In this document: positions 9,273 to 18,258 of the stretch, in pieces
Position numbering within the stretch: the stretch's first letter is position 1
How the letters are laid out: each line of letters begins with the position of its first letter
Assembly: GCA_944383325.1 (NCBI GenBank)
Contig: CALWPC010000044.1
Coordinates: 1 to 32,439 of the forward strand
Source: an uncultured Lachnospiraceae bacterium
GTDB lineage: Bacteria > Bacillota > Clostridia > Lachnospirales > Lachnospiraceae
DNA: 32,439 bases
Direction: 5' to 3'
Made by a program: the position numbers and the translations under genes
Notes under the pieces: model-generated
The model's input: only the letters and a program-made list of their open reading frames with translations
What the model was told of the DNA's origin: nothing
The model's database searches: none

Positions 9273-10130
9273 CTAAAATTCCACTTTATCGGGATGCATT
9301 TTCAATCCTCCGCAGAACGGCATCTGGTCGATCACGCGCATATCCTCATCAGACAGCTCAAAGTCAAAAACCTGCGCGTTCTGTGCAATCCGTTCAGGAT
9401 TCGACGACTTCGGAAGAGGCAAAATGCCGTGCTGAATGTCCCACCGAATACAAATCTGTGCGACTGACTTTCCGTATTTTGCACCGATCGCCTTCAGCTG
9501 CTCATTGTCCAACAGCCTTCCGGTTCCCATCGGCCCCCATGCTTCCACAACAATATTGTGGGCTTTGCAAAAATCCACCGCTTCCTGCTGCCGGTATCCC
9601 GGATGAATCTCAATCTGATCGACAGCCGGCATTACCTTCGCATTCTCCATAAGCGGTTCCAGATGATGCCCGAGAAAATTGCTGACGCCGATCGCCCGAA
9701 TATACCCTTCCGCATAGAGCTTTTCAAACGCGCGCCATGTATCACTGTTGACCCGGCTCCACTCTTCCTTCGGACCTCTTGCGAGCGGCCAGTGAATCAA
9801 ATACAGATCCAGATATTCCAGTTTGAGCCGTCTCATCGTCTCCTGAAATGCAGCTAATGTCTTTTCATAGCCGCGCTCCGTATTCCAGAGTTTACTTGTC
9901 ACAAAAATTTCCTCTCGCGGCACATCACTGTCCACAATCGCCTGCCCGATACTCTCCTCATTTCCATAACACGCCGCGGTGTCAATGTGGCGGTAACCGC
10001 ATGACAGCGCGGCGGTAACTGCCTGATAAGCCATCTCCCCGTTCTTGCTCTGCCACGTTCCAAAGCCGACACACGGAATGAGAACCCCGTTATTTAACTC
10101 ATAGGCGTCTGCCAAACTCTTCTTTACCAT
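9273..10130 (-). CDS. Aldo/keto reductase, AKR5-like (285 aa)
   Basis: A soluble NAD(P)H-dependent oxidoreductase with an (alpha/beta)8 barrel that reduces aldehydes or ketones. Catalytic tetrad elements are visible: Asp in HIDTAACYGNE, Tyr in the same stretch, Lys in TSKLWN and His in YLIHWPLA. The ending LPKSSNPERIAQNAQVFDFELS is the usual cofactor-binding segment. The length (285) and sequence resemble 2,5-diketo-D-gluconate reductase-type enzymes, but substrates in this family cannot be predicted. The start at 10130 follows AGGAG by 7-8 bases; the frame is open 21 codons further upstream into the promoter region. It has its own promoter and a palindrome in the leader. Confidence 0.92.
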   Translation of the reverse strand: MVKKSLADAYELNNGVLIPCVGFGTWQSKNGEMAYQAVTAALSCGYRHIDTAACYGNEESIGQAIVDSDVPREEIFVTSKLWNTERGYEKTLAAFQETMRRLKLEYLDLYLIHWPLARGPKEEWSRVNSDTWRAFEKLYAEGYIRAIGVSNFLGHHLEPLMENAKVMPAVDQIEIHPGYRQQEAVDFCKAHNIVVEAWGPMGTGRLLDNEQLKAIGAKYGKSVAQICIRWDIQHGILPLPKSSNPERIAQNAQVFDFELSDEDMRVIDQMPFCGGLKMHPDKVEF

Positions 10131-10174
10131 AATCTGTCTCCTACTCGCTATATCGATAATCACATTTCCAAGCG

Positions 10175-10191
10175 GTTCACCGTTTGTGAAC
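10175..10191 (-). promoter_or_regulatory. Inverted repeat in the aldo/keto reductase leader, candidate operator
   Basis: GTTCAC-N5-GTGAAC is a perfect 6-bp inverted repeat at about +8 to +24 relative to the predicted transcription start. A binding site here would block initiation or early elongation. No regulator gene is adjacent, so the partner is unknown. It could also be a short RNA hairpin. Confidence 0.4.
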
Positions 10192-10205
10192 ACAAAGTCT
10201 ATTTT

Positions 10206-10234
10206 ATTATAATGGCTTTCTCAAGAAAAAACAA
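10206..10234 (-). promoter_or_regulatory. Sigma-A-type promoter of the aldo/keto reductase gene
   Basis: On the minus strand TTGTTT (10229-10234) and TATAAT (10206-10211) have 17-base spacing. The -35 lies in the last codons of the upstream glycosylase gene. Predicted start is near 10199, giving a leader of about 69 bases. Confidence 0.65.
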
Positions 10235-10703
10235 TACTTTTCCACTCCTGAATCAGCCTCTCCAGCGACCATGCCGCGTTTGCCGGACTGGTGGAGGGCA
10301 GCCTGACCGCATTCACCGGACACGTCTTCGCGCAATATTTGCGGTAGAGTTCATACGCTTTTGTTCCATTGCAGAAGATGCGCCGGATACTAGTCTGCGT
10401 CACAAGCGCTCCAATATCATTCGGCGTCACGTCGCGAATGCTGCTGTCCGCCGATCCCTCAATTTCACAGGCCGCAATGACATCCCAGAGCGCAATCTTT
10501 CCTCTGAGCAGCATGTCTTTTTTCTCCGCAATCGACTGCGGCACCGGCTGCTCTAAAATCGCCGCCATCACGCGCCAAAACCGATTCTGAGGGTGATGAT
10601 AATAAAATTCTCCCTCTCGGGATTTGACTGAAGGGAATGTGCCAAGTATCAAAATTTCCGACTGTTCATCGCAGACTGGTAAAAATGTATGAACGACCCG
10701 CAT
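10221..10703 (-). CDS. DNA-deoxyinosine glycosylase, uracil-DNA glycosylase superfamily (160 aa)
   Basis: Probably excises hypoxanthine (deaminated adenine) from DNA. Motifs are ILGTFPSVKSR near the N terminus, the FYYHHPQNRFW segment typical of the Mug/hypoxanthine-DNA glycosylase branch, and LPSTSPANAAW near the C terminus in the position of the UDG motif 2 loop. Size (160 aa) fits that family. ATG 10703 follows GGAGCGGAGG and lies 19 bases after the sbcC stop; the frame upstream of it runs into sbcC. It is the third gene of an sbcD-sbcC transcription unit, placing a base-repair enzyme with a double-strand-end nuclease. Closely related superfamily members act on other mismatches, so substrate assignment is moderate. 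Confidence 0.85.
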   Translation of the reverse strand: MRVVHTFLPVCDEQSEILILGTFPSVKSREGEFYYHHPQNRFWRVMAAILEQPVPQSIAEKKDMLLRGKIALWDVIAACEIEGSADSSIRDVTPNDIGALVTQTSIRRIFCNGTKAYELYRKYCAKTCPVNAVRLPSTSPANAAWSLERLIQEWKSIVFS

Positions 10704-10722
10704 ATCCTCCGCTCCTTTTCCT

Positions 10723-13692
10723 TTAAAAACACTGCCACTGCACATGACTTCCTTTGCGCCCTTTTTGCACCACAAGCTTCTTCTCCATCTGCTCTTTCAG
10801 TTCATCTACATGAGAAATCAGCCCGACTAGCCTCTCTTCTCCGGCTAGCTCCTCCAATACGCATACCGCCTTATGGCACGCCTGCTCATCCAGAGAGCCA
10901 AATCCCTCGTCCACAAACATCGTCTCAAGCCGCACCGCGCCGGACGACGCCTGAACAATATCCGCAAGTCCAAGCGCCAGGGACAGTGCGGCCAAAAACG
11001 ACTCTCCTCCTGAAAGCGTCCTCGCATCCCGCACCGAATCTGTCGCCGCGCTGTACACATCCAGATCAAGCCCCGACTGGGTCTGTCCGCTCAAACGGTC
11101 TGTCGGACGAAGCTGCAAAAACAACTGCTGATCCGTCATCCTGGCAAGACGGCGGTTAGCCGCCTGGATAATCCTTTGGAAATGGCAGCGCTGTAAATAC
11201 GTCTCAAAGTCCAATTTGATACTCCCGCTCAGATTTCCGTTCGCCGTTCTTGAAATCTGCTCCATCAGAAAACTGTTCTTTTCTGACGATTGCATCCTGC
11301 ATACGGCCTCCTCCACACAAGCAATGACTTTGGCATTCGTCTCATTGGCCGCATATTGTACTTTGAGTTTTTCATTCAGCGCTCTGCAGCGTTCCGCAAG
11401 CTGCCCGTCGCGCTCTGTCAGTTCCGCCAGATCTTCCATCTTTTTTCCTTTTGTCTGCTCCCTAAGCGCTCTGCGTTTCTCACGCAGCGCAATCCCGTTC
11501 TCTCTATACTGCGCGATCTCTTTTTCCAGTGTGCGTACCCCAGAAAGCTGCTCTTTATACTCGGCATACTCCTCGTTTGTAAAGGGTGCGCCGGACAGCT
11601 GACGTTCAAACGCGTGCTTGGCCGTCTGCACCGATCGCTGTACCTGCTTTAGTTGGCGAAGCACGCTCTCTTTCTGACCGGTCAGTCCCGATACTTCTTT
11701 CGCAGACGCATCCTGTTCTTTTCTCGCCTGCTCCAGTTTTTTCCTGCTCTTTGCGAGTGTCGACTGAATGTCATTGATTTCCCGAAGCAGCTGCTCTTTT
11801 GTTGCAAACGGAAGCTGCTTGCTCAGCAGGCTGCGTTTCACCGCCGTCTGCTGCATACAATGTTCCAACTCCGCCTCGGACATCCGCAGCCACTCGTCCG
11901 CCGATTCCGGTCGCACGCTCTGCTCCTGCAAAGTGCGCATGTTTTCCTCCTGGCGCAGCAAAGACGCCTCCTGTTTTGCATGCCATTTCTGAAACTGACG
12001 CATTCCCTGCTCGTCAATTTCATATGCCGGCGCTCCACAATCTGCCGTCTGTCTTACTGCCTGTCCGCACGCCTGCTCCAAATAGGCCTGCAGGCGCACA
12101 AACTCACCGCGCTTTTGATCCCGCACACTCTCCAAACTCACCTTTTTGTTTTTTAATTCGTTCAACGTCTCCTCGTCCGGCGCCTTGGGATCGGTCGCCG
12201 CCTTGCTCGGATGTGTAAGCGAACCGCAAACCGGACACGGCATCCCATCCTCTAGCGACTGCGCGAGGATACCCGCCTGCTGATGCAGATACACTGCATA
12301 CTGACGCTCATATTCTTCATATAATACGGTGTACTTTGTCTGAATTTCCGACAACTCTTCCCTGAGGGCCGACAGCGTCTTCACCTGATCATACAGCTGT
12401 TCCCGCAAATTTGCACACATACGGATCTGTTCCATATGCGTCCGCGTCCGGCTCACCGATAACAGCTGCTCTAGCCATTGCTGATCGGCGGTCAGCCGTT
12501 CATATTCCTCAAAATGCCGGAGCGCGTCCTCCTCTGTTTTTAGTTTGACCTGCCATTTCGGCAGATTCTGGTCAAAGGAACGCTGAAGCTGTTCATATTC
12601 TCTTCGATTTGCCGTCTGATCCGCCCGCGCCTGATCCAGTTTCTGGTCAATACGCTCCAGGTGTCCTGTCAGCTTCATAAGCTCCCCGCGTTTTTCCAGA
12701 ACGATCTGTTCCTTGTCCAGACATTTCTGCGCTGCCTGCAGGCGCCTAAGAAGCTGCCTTTTCTGCTGAAATTCCTCTTTCTTCGCATCCAGTTCCCTGC
12801 ACTGCTCACAAGCGGACTGATAAGACTCTAGCAGCTGATTCGTTGTTTTCGCTCGTTCCAATGTTCCGCGGACAGCATCCGCCTGTTCTGTGCACTGCGT
12901 CAGTTCCTTCTGACATTGCCGCTCCTTTTCCCGCTCTTGTCTGTACACTTCTTTTAAATATTCCAGTTTTTCTTCGATCCGATAGTCCGAGGACGCGCAT
13001 AAATGATTCCATTGTTCGGCCCTCTCATCGGAAAGACAGACTCTTGAAAACTCCTGCCTGCACAGCTTCAGATCTTCACCCAACTGTTCTGAAAAAATTT
13101 TCGCCTGTCTCTTGCACTCCTCCTGAAACATACGATAGCGATCCGTCTGAAACAACTTGGAAAAAATCGCCTTGCGATCTTTAGAACCCGCATGCAGAAG
13201 CTTGATAAAATCCCCCTGCGCAATCATCGCAATCTGCAAAAATTGTTCTGCGCTAAGCCCCATAATTTCCTCAATTTTGCGGTCCGTCTCCCTTTTTTTG
13301 CCGGGATATACACTGCCGTCGGCCAAAGTCAGTTCCACCCTGGCAGTCTCTTTTACCTCGCTCGCCGTACCGTCCGCGCGCCTGCGCCTGGAAGGCCTGA
13401 CGTATTCCGGACTCCGAAAAATCTGATAGGTCTCGCCTCGGTAAGAAAAACAATATTCTACATACGTCCTCACCCTGGCGTCTGCGTACTGGCTGCGCAT
13501 CATATTGCCGCTACGCATGCCGCCGCTCGTGCGGTCGTACAACGCATAGGTGATCGCGTCAAAAATCGTTGTCTTTCCGGAACCCGTATCGCCCGAGATC
13601 AAAAACACCCCGTTTTGCACCGCGCGAAAGTCAATAACTTCCTTCCCCGCATAGGAGCCGAACGCAGACATTGTAAGTGAAATTGGTTTCAT
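10723..13692 (-). CDS. sbcC: Exonuclease subunit SbcC, Rad50-like ATPase (989 aa)
   Basis: ATPase subunit of the SbcCD nuclease, which opens hairpins and processes DNA ends and protein-blocked ends. Walker A is GDTGSGKT (34-41). Long coiled coils rich in Gln, Glu, Lys and Arg flank a zinc hook, Cys486-Pro-Val-Cys489. The ABC signature LSGGESFLAALSLALGLAD (near 890) and Walker B/D-loop MFVDEGFGSLDE close the ATPase head. Length is near the usual 1000-1050. Its start overlaps the sbcD stop by 4 bases (ATGA), so translation is coupled. It lies upstream of the deoxyinosine glycosylase gene. Confidence 0.96.
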   Translation of the reverse strand: MKPISLTMSAFGSYAGKEVIDFRAVQNGVFLISGDTGSGKTTIFDAITYALYDRTSGGMRSGNMMRSQYADARVRTYVEYCFSYRGETYQIFRSPEYVRPSRRRRADGTASEVKETARVELTLADGSVYPGKKRETDRKIEEIMGLSAEQFLQIAMIAQGDFIKLLHAGSKDRKAIFSKLFQTDRYRMFQEECKRQAKIFSEQLGEDLKLCRQEFSRVCLSDERAEQWNHLCASSDYRIEEKLEYLKEVYRQEREKERQCQKELTQCTEQADAVRGTLERAKTTNQLLESYQSACEQCRELDAKKEEFQQKRQLLRRLQAAQKCLDKEQIVLEKRGELMKLTGHLERIDQKLDQARADQTANRREYEQLQRSFDQNLPKWQVKLKTEEDALRHFEEYERLTADQQWLEQLLSVSRTRTHMEQIRMCANLREQLYDQVKTLSALREELSEIQTKYTVLYEEYERQYAVYLHQQAGILAQSLEDGMPCPVCGSLTHPSKAATDPKAPDEETLNELKNKKVSLESVRDQKRGEFVRLQAYLEQACGQAVRQTADCGAPAYEIDEQGMRQFQKWHAKQEASLLRQEENMRTLQEQSVRPESADEWLRMSEAELEHCMQQTAVKRSLLSKQLPFATKEQLLREINDIQSTLAKSRKKLEQARKEQDASAKEVSGLTGQKESVLRQLKQVQRSVQTAKHAFERQLSGAPFTNEEYAEYKEQLSGVRTLEKEIAQYRENGIALREKRRALREQTKGKKMEDLAELTERDGQLAERCRALNEKLKVQYAANETNAKVIACVEEAVCRMQSSEKNSFLMEQISRTANGNLSGSIKLDFETYLQRCHFQRIIQAANRRLARMTDQQLFLQLRPTDRLSGQTQSGLDLDVYSAATDSVRDARTLSGGESFLAALSLALGLADIVQASSGAVRLETMFVDEGFGSLDEQACHKAVCVLEELAGEERLVGLISHVDELKEQMEKKLVVQKGRKGSHVQWQCF

Positions 13693-14897
13693 TGTCCACT
13701 TCCTTCCATGCCGTCCGCAACATTTTGCAAAATCGCAGAAACGAATGCCTGTTCCTCCTCACTCATTTCACAGCCATGCATTTGCCGGTAAAATTCGGCA
13801 AACGCCTCCTCCATATCCGGTTCGCCGTCTAACAGAACATCCTCCTGCACACCGGACATCATTGCCCGGATCCGCCGATTGTCATATTTCACTTCCAACA
13901 AATTTGGAAACACTTCCAACAACTGTTCCCTCGGATAAGAAACCGGTCCTTCGTCCGTCACCGTGACACTCACAAAATCTTCCGTCGGACTGCGCCTTCC
14001 GGCCGCAAGCAACTCCTGAAGTGATCCCGAAAGCGTGCGCACATCGTGCAGCGGCACAATCGGAATCGTCTGCAATTTAAGAGGTCTTCCCTTCTCCCGC
14101 AGTGTGACAACCGTGATACTCTTTTCCTGCCCGCATTCGCTGACAGAATATTTCAGCGGCGAACCGCAGTAGCGGACGACGTCCCGTCCGACCGTCTGCG
14201 CCTTATGCAAATGTCCGAGCGCAACATAATCAAACGCCTTTAAACAGGATACGTCAACCTGATCAATCATTCCGACCGAACGCACCTCGGAGTCACTCGT
14301 TTCCGGACAAAAGCCGTCTGCCGTATAAAACTGATGGGACAGTAAAATATTCCGATCCGACATTTTTATATCTGCACACGCCAGTACGCCGCGCACCGCG
14401 TCCGTATAGGAGTATGCCTCTGCAGAAAATCCAAAGCCGTCCTGTTCTGCATTCCGGATCAGCCGTCGCACCATCCCCGGTCTGACAAACGGGAGTAAAT
14501 GTACAAACACAGGGCCATACTCGTCTTCAAACCGCACGCACATCATTTTTTCTGTTTCAGACGCCGGCGGCCGTCCTGCAATATAAATAAGATGATTCTT
14601 CAAAATATCCCCGGCAAAACGCAGCCGTTCGCCCGAATCATGGTTTCCGCTGATCATCAGCACTGCCGGCGCCGGATCTTGCATTGTCAGATCCGACAGA
14701 AACTGATCAAACAGGCGCACCGCTTCAATCGACGGCACGGACCGGTCGTAAATATCGCCTGAAATAAAAACCGCATCCGGCTTTTGCTGCTCGACCGCCC
14801 GGCAAACCTGTGAGAGCATATCCGCCTGACAATCAATCAGGGAGTACTGGTGTAATGTCTTTCCGAGATGCAAATCTGAAAGATGCAAAAATTTCAT
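13689..14897 (-). CDS. sbcD: Exonuclease subunit SbcD, Mre11-like (402 aa)
   Basis: Metallophosphoesterase subunit of the SbcCD complex and partner of the downstream ATPase. The five phosphoesterase motifs are present in order: DLHLG (about 8-12), GDIYD, GNHDS, LSHQF and GHLHK. The C-terminal third lacks recognisable motifs and would be the capping and SbcC-contact part. The start at 14897 is preceded by AAGGCGG. No promoter is obvious in the short gap after the kinase terminator; leaky read-through or an element inside the kinase gene may serve. Confidence 0.96.
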   Translation of the reverse strand: MKFLHLSDLHLGKTLHQYSLIDCQADMLSQVCRAVEQQKPDAVFISGDIYDRSVPSIEAVRLFDQFLSDLTMQDPAPAVLMISGNHDSGERLRFAGDILKNHLIYIAGRPPASETEKMMCVRFEDEYGPVFVHLLPFVRPGMVRRLIRNAEQDGFGFSAEAYSYTDAVRGVLACADIKMSDRNILLSHQFYTADGFCPETSDSEVRSVGMIDQVDVSCLKAFDYVALGHLHKAQTVGRDVVRYCGSPLKYSVSECGQEKSITVVTLREKGRPLKLQTIPIVPLHDVRTLSGSLQELLAAGRRSPTEDFVSVTVTDEGPVSYPREQLLEVFPNLLEVKYDNRRIRAMMSGVQEDVLLDGEPDMEEAFAEFYRQMHGCEMSEEEQAFVSAILQNVADGMEGSGQ

Positions 14898-14913
14898 AGT
14901 TTCATCCGCCTTT

Positions 14914-14947
14914 TATAAAAACGACGCCGCATCCAGCGGCGCCGTTT
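14914..14947 (-). terminator. Terminator of the sugar-isomerase/transketolase/kinase operon
   Basis: AAACGGCGCCGC pairs with GCGGCGTCGTTT (one G-U wobble, 12 bp, 5-base loop), followed by T-rich sequence on the minus strand. It lies 10 bases after the kinase stop and 16 bases before the sbcD start, so it separates the two units. Confidence 0.85.
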
Positions 14948-14957
14948 CGATGATCTG

Positions 14958-16445
14958 CTATTTCGCAAGCACTAACCGAACTGCATCTTTCCACCCCTGA
15001 TACTTTCGGTCGCGCTCTTCCTCCTGCATGCGGGGGTGATATGCCGTCCGTGTCATGCGGGAAAAAATTTGTTTTTTATCATAAATGCCAAGACCCAGGC
15101 CGGCTGCAAAAGCCGCACCAATGCCGGAAAGCTCCTCCGCCTTCGGCACCTGCACGTCAATTCCAAGCATATCGCTCTGAAATTGCATCAGATACCCGTT
15201 TCTTGTCGGGCCGCCGTCTACACGGATTTCCCGGATCGGCAAGCCGGCCTCCTCGCTCATCAGACGGACAATGTCCACAATCTGATAGGCAATACAATCC
15301 AAAGCCGCCTTGACAATCTCCCTCTTTCCGGTTGTACGGGACATGCCGCAAATGATTCCCCTCGCCTTGCTGTCCCAATAGGGGGCTCCCAATCCGGTAA
15401 ATGCAGGCACCAAATAAGTCTGATCCTCTTCATGCGCCCGCTCGGCAAGCTCCTGTGTCTCACTGGCCGAAGCGATCAGTCCCAGATCTTTCTGCAGCCA
15501 ACTGACTACCGCCCCGGTATTGTTGATATTTCCCTCCAGGACATACTCGACGTTCCCGTCCATTCCCCATGCAAGAGAAGTGACTACGCCTTTCTCACTA
15601 AAGACCGGTTCGCTTCCAATATTCATCATCACCGAAGAACCTGTGCCATAGGTTGATTTAATCATGCCGCGCTTTAAACAGCCCTGTCCGAACAGCGCCG
15701 CATGGGAATCTCCAAGCATACTGTGAATCGGAATCGGATGATCAAAAAAGCCTTCCACATCCGTGTCCCCGAAATGACTGTTCGAATCGCATACCTGCGC
15801 AAGCGCGCACGTTGGAATCCCAAACAAACTGCACACTTCCTCATCCCATTTCAGTGTACGGATGTTAAACATCTGTGTACGTGAAGCATTGGAATAATCG
15901 GTCTTAAACGCCGCGCCCGCCGTCAGCCTGTAAAGCAGCCAACTGTCTACCGTACCGCAACAGAGCTCGCCCCGATCTGCGCGCTGCTGCGCGCCTTCCA
16001 CATTTTGCAGCACCCACGCAATTTTCGCAGCGCTGAAATACGGCGAGAGCGATAGTCCGGTATGTTCACGGATTAAATCTGCGACACCCTGTCTCTCCAG
16101 TTGATTACAAATATCTGCTCCCCGGGCACACTGCCATACAACCGCATTGTACACCGGTTCGCCGGTTGCACGATCCCACACAAGCGCGGTCTCGCGCTGA
16201 CTGCTGATCCCAATTCCTGCGACACTGTCGCGGGAAATGCGACAGCGATCCACCAGACTGCGGATCAGCTCCACGGTATTATCATAAATCTCAATCGGAT
16301 CGTGCTCAACCCAACCCTTCTCATTGATGATCTGCTCATGAGGCAAATCCATCCTCTCAAGTAAATCACCCGTCTGATCAAACAGCATCGCTTTCGTTCC
16401 CTGCGTGCTCTGATCAATACCAATGATATATTTCTCTGCCATCAT
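14958..16445 (-). CDS. GlpK-like FGGY-family carbohydrate kinase (495 aa)
   Basis: Phosphorylates a polyol or ketose with ATP. It aligns along its length with glycerol kinase: IGIDQSTQGTKA (phosphate loop), GWVEHDPIEI, QRET at about 83-86, YNAVVWQCARGADIC, SPYFSAAKIAWVL, FTGLGAPYWDSKARG and a C-terminal MQFQSDMLG. The position equal to E. coli GlpK Asp245 is conserved, but the next residue is Ser (GDSHAALFG) where GlpK has Gln246 (GDQQAALFG), so the substrate pocket differs. ATGATG gives two possible starts; a purine-rich AAAGG lies 11 bases before the first. The gene is last in an operon with an isomerase and split transketolase, which argues for a ketose substrate rather than glycerol. Alternatives are D-apulose, L-xylulose, ribulose or erythrulose kinase. 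Confidence 0.85.
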   Translation of the reverse strand: MMAEKYIIGIDQSTQGTKAMLFDQTGDLLERMDLPHEQIINEKGWVEHDPIEIYDNTVELIRSLVDRCRISRDSVAGIGISSQRETALVWDRATGEPVYNAVVWQCARGADICNQLERQGVADLIREHTGLSLSPYFSAAKIAWVLQNVEGAQQRADRGELCCGTVDSWLLYRLTAGAAFKTDYSNASRTQMFNIRTLKWDEEVCSLFGIPTCALAQVCDSNSHFGDTDVEGFFDHPIPIHSMLGDSHAALFGQGCLKRGMIKSTYGTGSSVMMNIGSEPVFSEKGVVTSLAWGMDGNVEYVLEGNINNTGAVVSWLQKDLGLIASASETQELAERAHEEDQTYLVPAFTGLGAPYWDSKARGIICGMSRTTGKREIVKAALDCIAYQIVDIVRLMSEEAGLPIREIRVDGGPTRNGYLMQFQSDMLGIDVQVPKAEELSGIGAAFAAGLGLGIYDKKQIFSRMTRTAYHPRMQEEERDRKYQGWKDAVRLVLAK

Positions 16446-16461
16446 TCTGCTTCAAGCCTTT

Positions 16462-17397
16462 CTATTCTGCCAGTAACTTCTCCGCCGTCTTCACAATTCC
16501 CTCGGCGTTCAGGCCGTAGTAATCAAACACCTGCTTAGAGACGCCCGTGATTACCGGAGCATCCGGAAGCGCAAGATTTACAACCTTTTTCGGACAATTT
16601 GCGGAGACAATCTGTGCAACCATAGAGCCAAGGCCGCCGATATAGGTATGCTCCTCAATAGTAATGACCGCCTTGGCGCGCTCTGCGGCGCGGATCACAG
16701 CGTCCTGATCAATCGGTTTTACACAGTACATATCAAGCAAGGTGGCCGAAATCCCTTTTTCTTTCAGGGCGGCAACCGCCTCCTGCGCCGGTTTGACCAT
16801 CTCCCCGCAGGCTACAATCGCAATATCCTCGCCCTCAGACAGCACCGTCGCCTGATCCATGACAAACGGCACCTGGCCTTCCTCATAAACATCTTCCACA
16901 GGATTTCGTCCCACACGAATATAGGCCGGCTTTTCATCCTGAAGAAGCGCGTCCACCAGGCATCTTGTCTGATGCCGGTCACTTGGAATATACACACGCA
17001 TATTCGGAATGGACGCCATCGTCGCAATATCCTGCGCCGAATGGTGGGTCATGCCGAGCGCTCCGTAACTTACGCCGCCGCTGATTCCGATCAGCGTGAC
17101 ATTGGTATTGGAGTAGGCGACGTCCACTTTCGCCTGTTCCATACTTCTTGTAGACAGAAAACATGCCGGCGATGCGGCAAATGCTTTCTTTCCGCAGCGC
17201 GCCAGACCGGCAGCGACACTGACCAGACTCTGCTCTGCAATTCCGACTTCCACAAACTGATCCGGGTGCGCCTCCACATACGGCGTCATCGATGCGGAAC
17301 CCCGCGAATCGCTGCACAGCACAACAATGTCTTTATCCGTATTGGCTCTCTCAATCAGCAGCTCACAGATTGCCTGTCGATTTGGAATCTTATTCAT
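16462..17397 (-). CDS. Transketolase, C-terminal (pyrimidine-binding) subunit (311 aa)
   Basis: The beta-type subunit of a two-gene transketolase. It has the pyrimidine domain (SDSRGSASMTPYVEAHPDQFVEVGIAEQSLVSVAAGLA, with the conserved Glu that activates thiamine diphosphate in VGIAEQ) followed by the transketolase C domain (MYCVKPIDQDAV). Its length is about half of a fused enzyme. ATG 17397 lies behind GAGGTGAGG and overlaps the end of the N-subunit gene by 8 bases, so the two are translationally coupled and made in equal amounts. An in-frame GTG three codons upstream is less well placed. It would form a heterotetramer with the 17390-18211 product and transfer two-carbon units from a ketose phosphate. 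Confidence 0.93.
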   Translation of the reverse strand: MNKIPNRQAICELLIERANTDKDIVVLCSDSRGSASMTPYVEAHPDQFVEVGIAEQSLVSVAAGLARCGKKAFAASPACFLSTRSMEQAKVDVAYSNTNVTLIGISGGVSYGALGMTHHSAQDIATMASIPNMRVYIPSDRHQTRCLVDALLQDEKPAYIRVGRNPVEDVYEEGQVPFVMDQATVLSEGEDIAIVACGEMVKPAQEAVAALKEKGISATLLDMYCVKPIDQDAVIRAAERAKAVITIEEHTYIGGLGSMVAQIVSANCPKKVVNLALPDAPVITGVSKQVFDYYGLNAEGIVKTAEKLLAE

Positions 17398-18211
17398 TTG
17401 CCTCACCTCGCTTTTTCAGTTCTTCCGTCGCTTTTTGATACTCCTCTTCCGTCGGCACGCGGTGATGCCATCCGGCCTGGTTTTCAATGAAAGATACTCC
17501 ATAGCCTTTTGTCGTGTCGGCGATAATGACCGTCGGTTTTCCTTTCAGTGTCTTGGCTGTTTCAAAAGCGTTATTTAAAGAGTCCAGATTATTGCCCTCG
17601 GCATGCAGCACATGCCATCCAAAGCTTGCCCAACGCTCGTCCTGACTGTCATGCGCCATCACATCCTCCGTGCAGCCCGAAATCTGCAGGCGGTTGCGGT
17701 CCACCACGGCGCATAAATTGTCCAGTTTGTAATGGCCGGCAGCCATTGCGCCTTCCCAGACGGAGCCTTCCGCCAATTCGCCGTCACCCATCACCACATA
17801 CACGCGGTAACTGCGCTGATCCATGCGCCCGGCGAGCGCCATTCCGACAGACACAGACAGTCCGTGTCCCAGAGACCCGGAATTCATCTCAATTCCGCTG
17901 ATTTTGTTATTCGGATGGCCAATGTATTTCGACATATACTGGGAATAAGTAAGCAGATCAGACTTCGGAAAGAAGCCCTTGGAACAGAGCACTGCATACA
18001 AGGCCTCCACAGAATGTCCTTTGCTGAGTACAAACCGGTCGCGGTCCGGATCCTGCGTGCGGTCCGGCGCAACATTTAACTGTCTGTAATACAGCGTCAC
18101 AAGAATGTCCATCACACTGAAATCGCCGCCGATATGCCCCGTCTTTGCTCTGTAAATCATATCGAGGACGTCCTGACGCAGCTCAAATCTGAGCTTATTC
18201 AAATTTTCCAT
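17390..18211 (-). CDS. Transketolase, N-terminal (thiamine diphosphate-binding) subunit (273 aa)
   Basis: Carries the diphosphate-binding half of transketolase. Visible elements are the substrate-side His in TGHIGGDFS, SKGHSVEALYA, LGHGLSVSVGMALAG and the thiamine-Mg motif starting GDGELAEGS and ending VVDRNRLQ. The missing pyrimidine domain is encoded by the next gene. ATG 18211 follows AGGA; the frame is open 17 codons further upstream, where it would run into the isomerase gene. It lies 47 bases after the isomerase stop with no terminator. Split transketolases are common in clostridial sugar operons and in sulfo- and apiose-sugar pathways, where they act on special ketose phosphates instead of serving the central pentose phosphate route. 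Confidence 0.93.
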   Translation of the reverse strand: MENLNKLRFELRQDVLDMIYRAKTGHIGGDFSVMDILVTLYYRQLNVAPDRTQDPDRDRFVLSKGHSVEALYAVLCSKGFFPKSDLLTYSQYMSKYIGHPNNKISGIEMNSGSLGHGLSVSVGMALAGRMDQRSYRVYVVMGDGELAEGSVWEGAMAAGHYKLDNLCAVVDRNRLQISGCTEDVMAHDSQDERWASFGWHVLHAEGNNLDSLNNAFETAKTLKGKPTVIIADTTKGYGVSFIENQAGWHHRVPTEEEYQKATEELKKRGEANE

Positions 18212-18258
18212 ACTCTTCCTCATTTCTGTATTTGATTTTCCGCTGCCGGAAAGCGTAT

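Noticed and set aside
14958-16445. Plain glycerol kinase (glpK) as the kinase name
   Set aside because: The operon contains no glycerol genes and the residue next to the catalytic Asp differs from GlpK, so a specific symbol would overstate the evidence.
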